From the NCBI RefSeq assembly GCF_001644645.1, contig NZ_CP011390.1, forward strand, positions 4,584,001-4,648,000: a stretch of DNA of 64,000 bases, read 5' to 3'. The notes beneath the pieces were generated by a model. It saw only the letters and a list, made by a program, of their open reading frames with translations, ran no database searches and was not told the origin of the DNA. Position numbers and translations under genes: made by a program. Positions 60,416 through 64,000 of the stretch are shown here, in pieces. Source of the stretch: Flavisolibacter tropicus (GTDB lineage: Bacteria > Bacteroidota > Bacteroidia > Chitinophagales > Chitinophagaceae). Within the stretch, counting starts at the first letter, position 1; each line of letters starts with the position of its first letter.

Positions 60416-63150
60416 AGCGCCTGCAATGTGGTACGGATATCATTGAAGTCGATCTCCTGCGCGTGCAGTGAGCGACCGGACGTTTGAATATGATACTTCA
60501 ACTTCTGTGAGCGGTCGTTACCATTGTACTTCTGCTTGATGGCCTTAGCCCAGATGCGGCGAGCTACACGCCCAATCACACTATACTCCGGATCCATACC
60601 ATTAGAGAAGAAGAACGATAAGTTCGGTGCAAAATCATCGATATGCATACCGCGACTTAAATAGTATTCTACATAGGTAAAGCCATTGGCCAATGTAAAT
60701 GCTAATTGCGTAATAGGATTAGCACCTGCTTCAGCAATATGGTAACCTGAAATAGATACGCTATAGAAGTTGCGCACCTTCTGTTCAATAAAATACTGTT
60801 GTACATCACCCATCAACTTCAAGGCAAACTCTGTAGAGAAGATACAGGTGTTTTGCGCCTGGTCTTCTTTTAAGATATCTGCCTGCACCGTACCGCGTAC
60901 TTGTTGTAAGGCTTGTGCTTTCAGTTGTTCATAGATATCCTCGGGCAAAAACTCATCGCCACTTAAACCCAGTAGTTTCAAGCCTAGGCCATTGTTGCCA
61001 TGAGGCAAGCGCTCAGGGGCAGAGGGGTTATAATAAGTAGGCTTGGGTAAATGGCCGTATTTGTTTTTAAACGCTTCTTCTACTAATGACCATTTACCGT
61101 TTTCTTCAATCCATTTTTCACACTGCTGGTCAATAGCGGCATTCATAAAGAAGGCTAATAGCATTGGCGCCGGACCATTGATGGTCATAGACACCGAGGT
61201 CTTGGGGTCGCAAAGGTCAAAACCGCTGTATAGCTTCTTAGCATCATCCACTGTGGCAATCGACACCCCGGAGTTCCCAACCTTTCCATAAATATCCGGA
61301 CGGTGAGCAGGGTCTTCGCCATACAGGGTTACACTATCAAATGCGGTAGACAAACGCTTGGCCGGCTGACCTTCCGATACATAGTGGAAGCGTTTGTTGG
61401 TGCGCTCAGGGCCACCCTCACCGGCAAACATACGTGTGGGATCTTCGCCCTGGCGTTTCAATTCAAATACACCAGACGTGTATGGGAACTCACCAGGAAT
61501 ATTTTCCTGTAGCTGCCAGCGCAGAATATCACCCCAGTCTTTGTATTTAGGAAGAACTACTTTAGGAATGCGTGTGCCGCTTAAAGATGTAGTGGTCAAT
61601 GGTTGTTTGATCACTTTGTCGCGCACCTGGTATTCAAAGAAGTCGGCTCCGTATTTTTTCACAACCTGGGGCCAATCCTGTATCAGTTTCTTGCATTCAG
61701 TATGCAGACTGTCTTCATAACGTTTTTGCAGCTGCTGCAATTCTGGTATGGCACTTACTTCTTTTTCACCGATGACACCATTGATCTGGTATAGCTTAGA
61801 AGCAATAGCACATTGCTCATTCACCCATTTATCATAACCGCGGTTGTTTTCTGATATTTCAGACAAGTAGCGTACGCGCTTGGGTGGAATGATCTGCGAC
61901 TTGGTAGTGGTGTCTTTGGTATGTGCATGTATTTCAACATTGCCAAAGCTAACTTCCGTTTTGCGTTGAATAGCTTGTGTCAGCTTTTCAAACAGTTCGT
62001 TAACACCGCCGTCATTGAATTGGGCAGCAATCGTACCTACTATAGGAAGTTCATCATCCTTTGCTGTCCATAGCTGGTGGTTGCGTTTGTATTGCTTGCG
62101 TACATCGGCCAGGGCATCTAAGGCACCGGCTTTATCGAATTTGTTGATGGCTACTACGTCGGCATAGTCCAGCATGTTGATCTTCTCCAATTGAGAAGCC
62201 GCACCGTATTCCGGTGTCATAACATACAGACTTACATCGCAGTACTCCAGGATAGAGGCATCGCTTTGGCCCACCCCGGCAGATTCCAGTATGATAAAGT
62301 CGAAGCCTGCTGCCCGGCAGATATCCAGGGCATCCTGCACGTGCGCACTCAGTGCCACTTCGCTATCGCGGGTAGCCAGGGAGCGCATATACGCTCTGGG
62401 AGAGGAAATGCTGTTCATGCGGATCCGGTCGCCCAGTAAGGCACCACCCGTTTTCTTTTTGGAGGGGTCTACCGATACAACAGCAATGGTCTTATCATTA
62501 AATGCATTTAAATAACGGCGTACGATCTCGTCGGTTACAGATGATTTACCAGCACCGCCCGTACCTGTAATACCTAGTACAGGTATTTTTTTATCTGTGG
62601 ATTGTTGACTGTTGTCTGTGGACTGCGCTCCATTTTCAGCATTGGTGATGTGGCGGGCAATCTGGCGCACGTCTTTCAGCTCGCCCAGCGTCATAGGAGT
62701 TTTGTAAACGCCATTGCCGTTTAATGTGAAGTCGCATTGCTTGATCACGTCTTCAATCATGCCTTCCAGGCCCATTTTGCGGCCATCGTCGGGCGAGTAA
62801 ATGCGAGTGATTCCATATTTATGTAACTCGTCGATCTCCTGAAGTAATATAGTACCGCCACCGCCACCAAAGATCTTGATATGGCCACAGCCGTTCTCTT
62901 CCAACAGGTCTTTCATGTACTTGAAAAACTCTACGTGTCCACCCTGGTAAGAGGTAATGGCAATACCTTGTACATCTTCCTCAATAGCACATTCTACTAT
63001 CTCTGCCACACTGCGGTTATGACCCAGGTGAATGATCTCTGCTCCCTTGCTCTGGAGAATGCGGCGCATAATATTGATCGCTGCATCGTGCCCGTCGAAA
63101 AGAGAGGCCGCCGTAACGATACGGACTTTGTTTTGTATCTGATAGCTCAT
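59797..63150 (-). CDS. icmF: Fused isobutyryl-CoA mutase IcmF (B12-binding, GTPase chaperone and mutase domains)
   Basis: The product is 1117 aa, full length for IcmF. Order: B12-binding domain 1-140 ([17 protein letters not shown] with the base-off DxHxxG-like motif, FGGGGGTI); linker ~165-190; MeaI-type P-loop GTPase ([21 protein letters not shown]); long linker; (alpha/beta)8 mutase domain from ~550 ([60 protein letters not shown]). It rearranges isobutyryl-CoA and n-butyryl-CoA by a radical mechanism; the GTPase guards cofactor loading. The gene is complete, and its 3' 618 coding bases are duplicated at 55997. The linker [19 protein letters not shown] is encoded by a dispersed intergenic repeat. 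Confidence 0.93.
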   Translation of the reverse strand: MSYQIQNKVRIVTAASLFDGHDAAINIMRRILQSKGAEIIHLGHNRSVAEIVECAIEEDVQGIAITSYQGGHVEFFKYMKDLLEENGCGHIKIFGGGGGTILLQEIDELHKYGITRIYSPDDGRKMGLEGMIEDVIKQCDFTLNGNGVYKTPMTLGELKDVRQIARHITNAENGAQSTDNSQQSTDKKIPVLGITGTGGAGKSSVTDEIVRRYLNAFNDKTIAVVSVDPSKKKTGGALLGDRIRMNSISSPRAYMRSLATRDSEVALSAHVQDALDICRAAGFDFIILESAGVGQSDASILEYCDVSLYVMTPEYGAASQLEKINMLDYADVVAINKFDKAGALDALADVRKQYKRNHQLWTAKDDELPIVGTIAAQFNDGGVNELFEKLTQAIQRKTEVSFGNVEIHAHTKDTTTKSQIIPPKRVRYLSEISENNRGYDKWVNEQCAIASKLYQINGVIGEKEVSAIPELQQLQKRYEDSLHTECKKLIQDWPQVVKKYGADFFEYQVRDKVIKQPLTTTSLSGTRIPKVVLPKYKDWGDILRWQLQENIPGEFPYTSGVFELKRQGEDPTRMFAGEGGPERTNKRFHYVSEGQPAKRLSTAFDSVTLYGEDPAHRPDIYGKVGNSGVSIATVDDAKKLYSGFDLCDPKTSVSMTINGPAPMLLAFFMNAAIDQQCEKWIEENGKWSLVEEAFKNKYGHLPKPTYYNPSAPERLPHGNNGLGLKLLGLSGDEFLPEDIYEQLKAQALQQVRGTVQADILKEDQAQNTCIFSTEFALKLMGDVQQYFIEQKVRNFYSVSISGYHIAEAGANPITQLAFTLANGFTYVEYYLSRGMHIDDFAPNLSFFFSNGMDPEYSVIGRVARRIWAKAIKQKYNGNDRSQKLKYHIQTSGRSLHAQEIDFNDIRTTLQALYAIYDNCNSLHTNAYDEAITTPTEESVRRAMAIQLIINRELGSAKTENFIQGSFAIEELTDLVEEAVLAEFDRITERGGVLGAMERMYQRNKIQEESLYYEHQKHTGELPLIGVNTFLNKNGSPTVLPAEVIRSTKEEKEQQIQNLQAFWKRNEAKSEMSLKRLKEAAINNSNLFAELMETVKYCSLGQITNALYEVGGQYRRSM
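62595..62626. repeat. Dispersed intergenic repeat inside the icmF coding region
   Basis: The plus strand here contains gactgttgtctgtggac, 15 of 17 identical to gactgtcgtctgtcgac at 19827-19843 and 26454-26470. It encodes the linker between the B12-binding and GTPase domains without breaking the frame. Confidence 0.6.
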
Positions 63151-63352
63151 ATAGTTTCAAATCGTTGGGCAAAATTACGGTAATTAGCGCCAAGCTTAGC
63201 TATACAGCCAATTCGGGAGAAATGGAGTTTCATTACCATTTTTTGACACTATAACATTTTCATAAGAAGGTCTTATCGCGCTTACAATTATTTTAGACCT
63301 AAATAAAGCGGTGAGCTGCGCTGCGCACCGCCATCAAACCAACCAAAACTTT

Positions 63353-63991
63353 ATGAGAAAAACACTTTATTCCTTACTGGTACTAGCTCTTGGATTTACG
63401 GCCTGTGATAAAGAGGAGATAAAAGATGTACCCGAACTGCCTGTGGAAGCAACAATGACCCGTACACTGGACTTTACTCTACTGGGTACTGAAAAAGACA
63501 CTACTTACGCCCATAAAGAAAAGATCAAGGCCACCGCCCTGTTTGGCAATGATGCTATTATAATGGGCTCCGAAATGAATGTTTTCCTGGTAACAATTGA
63601 TGCTGGGCCTGGCGTTACTACTGATGGCGCTGGCGACTTTGTTCAGTTTGTTATTGATCCCGCCAAATTAAAAGCTGATTATGTTGGTAAGTATGGGTTG
63701 GGTGTACAAGCAGACCTGCCGGTAAAGCATATCCATTACTCCTATATTACCAATAAGGTTTCAGGTGCGTATAGTGCCAGGCTGTATGGTACCAACTTTG
63801 GCAACACCATAACTGGCGAACTGAATATTACCCAGTACGATGCGGCGAGAAATACAATAAGCGGAACATATGCTATTGTTGGTAAACTTTATTCGGATCC
63901 CACTGATCCTTCCACGGCTTCTAGGATAGATGACGAATGCGACTTAGCTGTTGCTGGTACATTTACCAATGTGAAGATCAAAAAAAATTAA
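63353..63991 (+). CDS. Lipoprotein of unknown function
   Basis: The product is 212 aa from ATG 63353. Signal MRKTLYSLLVLALGFTAC has a lipobox Cys at 18 followed by DKEE. The frame opens 42 bp upstream from a GTG, but that leader is non-hydrophobic. The mature part is beta-rich with GNTITGELNITQYDAARNTI and SGTYAIVGKLYS near the end, a pattern seen in DUF6252-type Bacteroidota surface lipoproteins (tentative). It is complete within the window, with the stop 10 bases from the edge. It diverges from icmF. Confidence 0.75.
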   Translation: MRKTLYSLLVLALGFTACDKEEIKDVPELPVEATMTRTLDFTLLGTEKDTTYAHKEKIKATALFGNDAIIMGSEMNVFLVTIDAGPGVTTDGAGDFVQFVIDPAKLKADYVGKYGLGVQADLPVKHIHYSYITNKVSGAYSARLYGTNFGNTITGELNITQYDAARNTISGTYAIVGKLYSDPTDPSTASRIDDECDLAVAGTFTNVKIKKN

Positions 63992-64000
63992 TAACAACCA

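Overview
The window looks like a chromosomal segment of a Bacteroidota bacterium, most likely a Chitinophagaceae-type soil or freshwater organism (inference). Reasons: a gliding-motility-type C-terminal sorting domain (T9SS type B) at 40808-42817, a TTTG / TAnnTTTG promoter, TPR-containing NarL-type sensor kinases, many short single-domain response regulators, DUF4382 and TlpA-type lipoproteins, an IcmF-type fused mutase, and many hairpin terminators. I recognise no rRNA, tRNA, CRISPR array, transposase, integrase or phage gene.

Layout. 1-6 kb: a truncated PhnD-like binding protein, a DUF763 protein, an alcohol dehydrogenase / aldo-keto reductase pair and an Old Yellow Enzyme. 6-10 kb: a leftward cluster of two lipocalin-like lipoproteins, two paralogous envelope proteins, an ECF sigma factor and its overlapping single-pass membrane partner. 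10-25.7 kb: mostly single genes (LysM protein, MBL-fold protein, DinB, lytic transglycosylase, VOC protein, thioredoxin-like lipoprotein, desaturase, SMR transporter, trypsin-like protease, alpha/beta hydrolase), with five free-standing receiver proteins, one lacking its phospho-acceptor Asp. 26-32 kb: a hybrid-free kinase / Rcp1-type receiver pair, an ArsR regulator and an OmpA-family operon. 32-38.6 kb: three tandem paralogous TPR histidine kinases followed by one LuxR-type regulator. 38.7-50.8 kb: surface proteins, a Bax-inhibitor protein, a SAM-riboswitch-controlled methionine operon and a membrane histidine kinase.

50.8-60.4 kb is the unusual part. Three gene groups each lie between a pair of direct repeats. 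A secreted Tudor/agenet-like protein gene sits between 123-bp repeats (about 96% identical). metX-metZ-osmC sits between 60-bp palindromic repeats. A 3.1-kb segment with a secreted protein, an M24 peptidase and an isochorismatase-like hydrolase sits between a 667-bp duplication of the 3' end of icmF. The last two genes are AT-rich and each is followed by an imperfect palindrome resembling an integron attC site, so they look like mobile gene cassettes. The full icmF gene follows at 59797-63150, carries a dispersed intergenic repeat in its interdomain linker, and is followed by a lipoprotein gene at the right edge.

Intergenic regions are seeded with several families of short, phrase-like dispersed repeats in both orientations. 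One forms the stop codon and C-terminal tail of the aldo/keto reductase. All functional calls rest on reading the translated sequence; no database search was possible.
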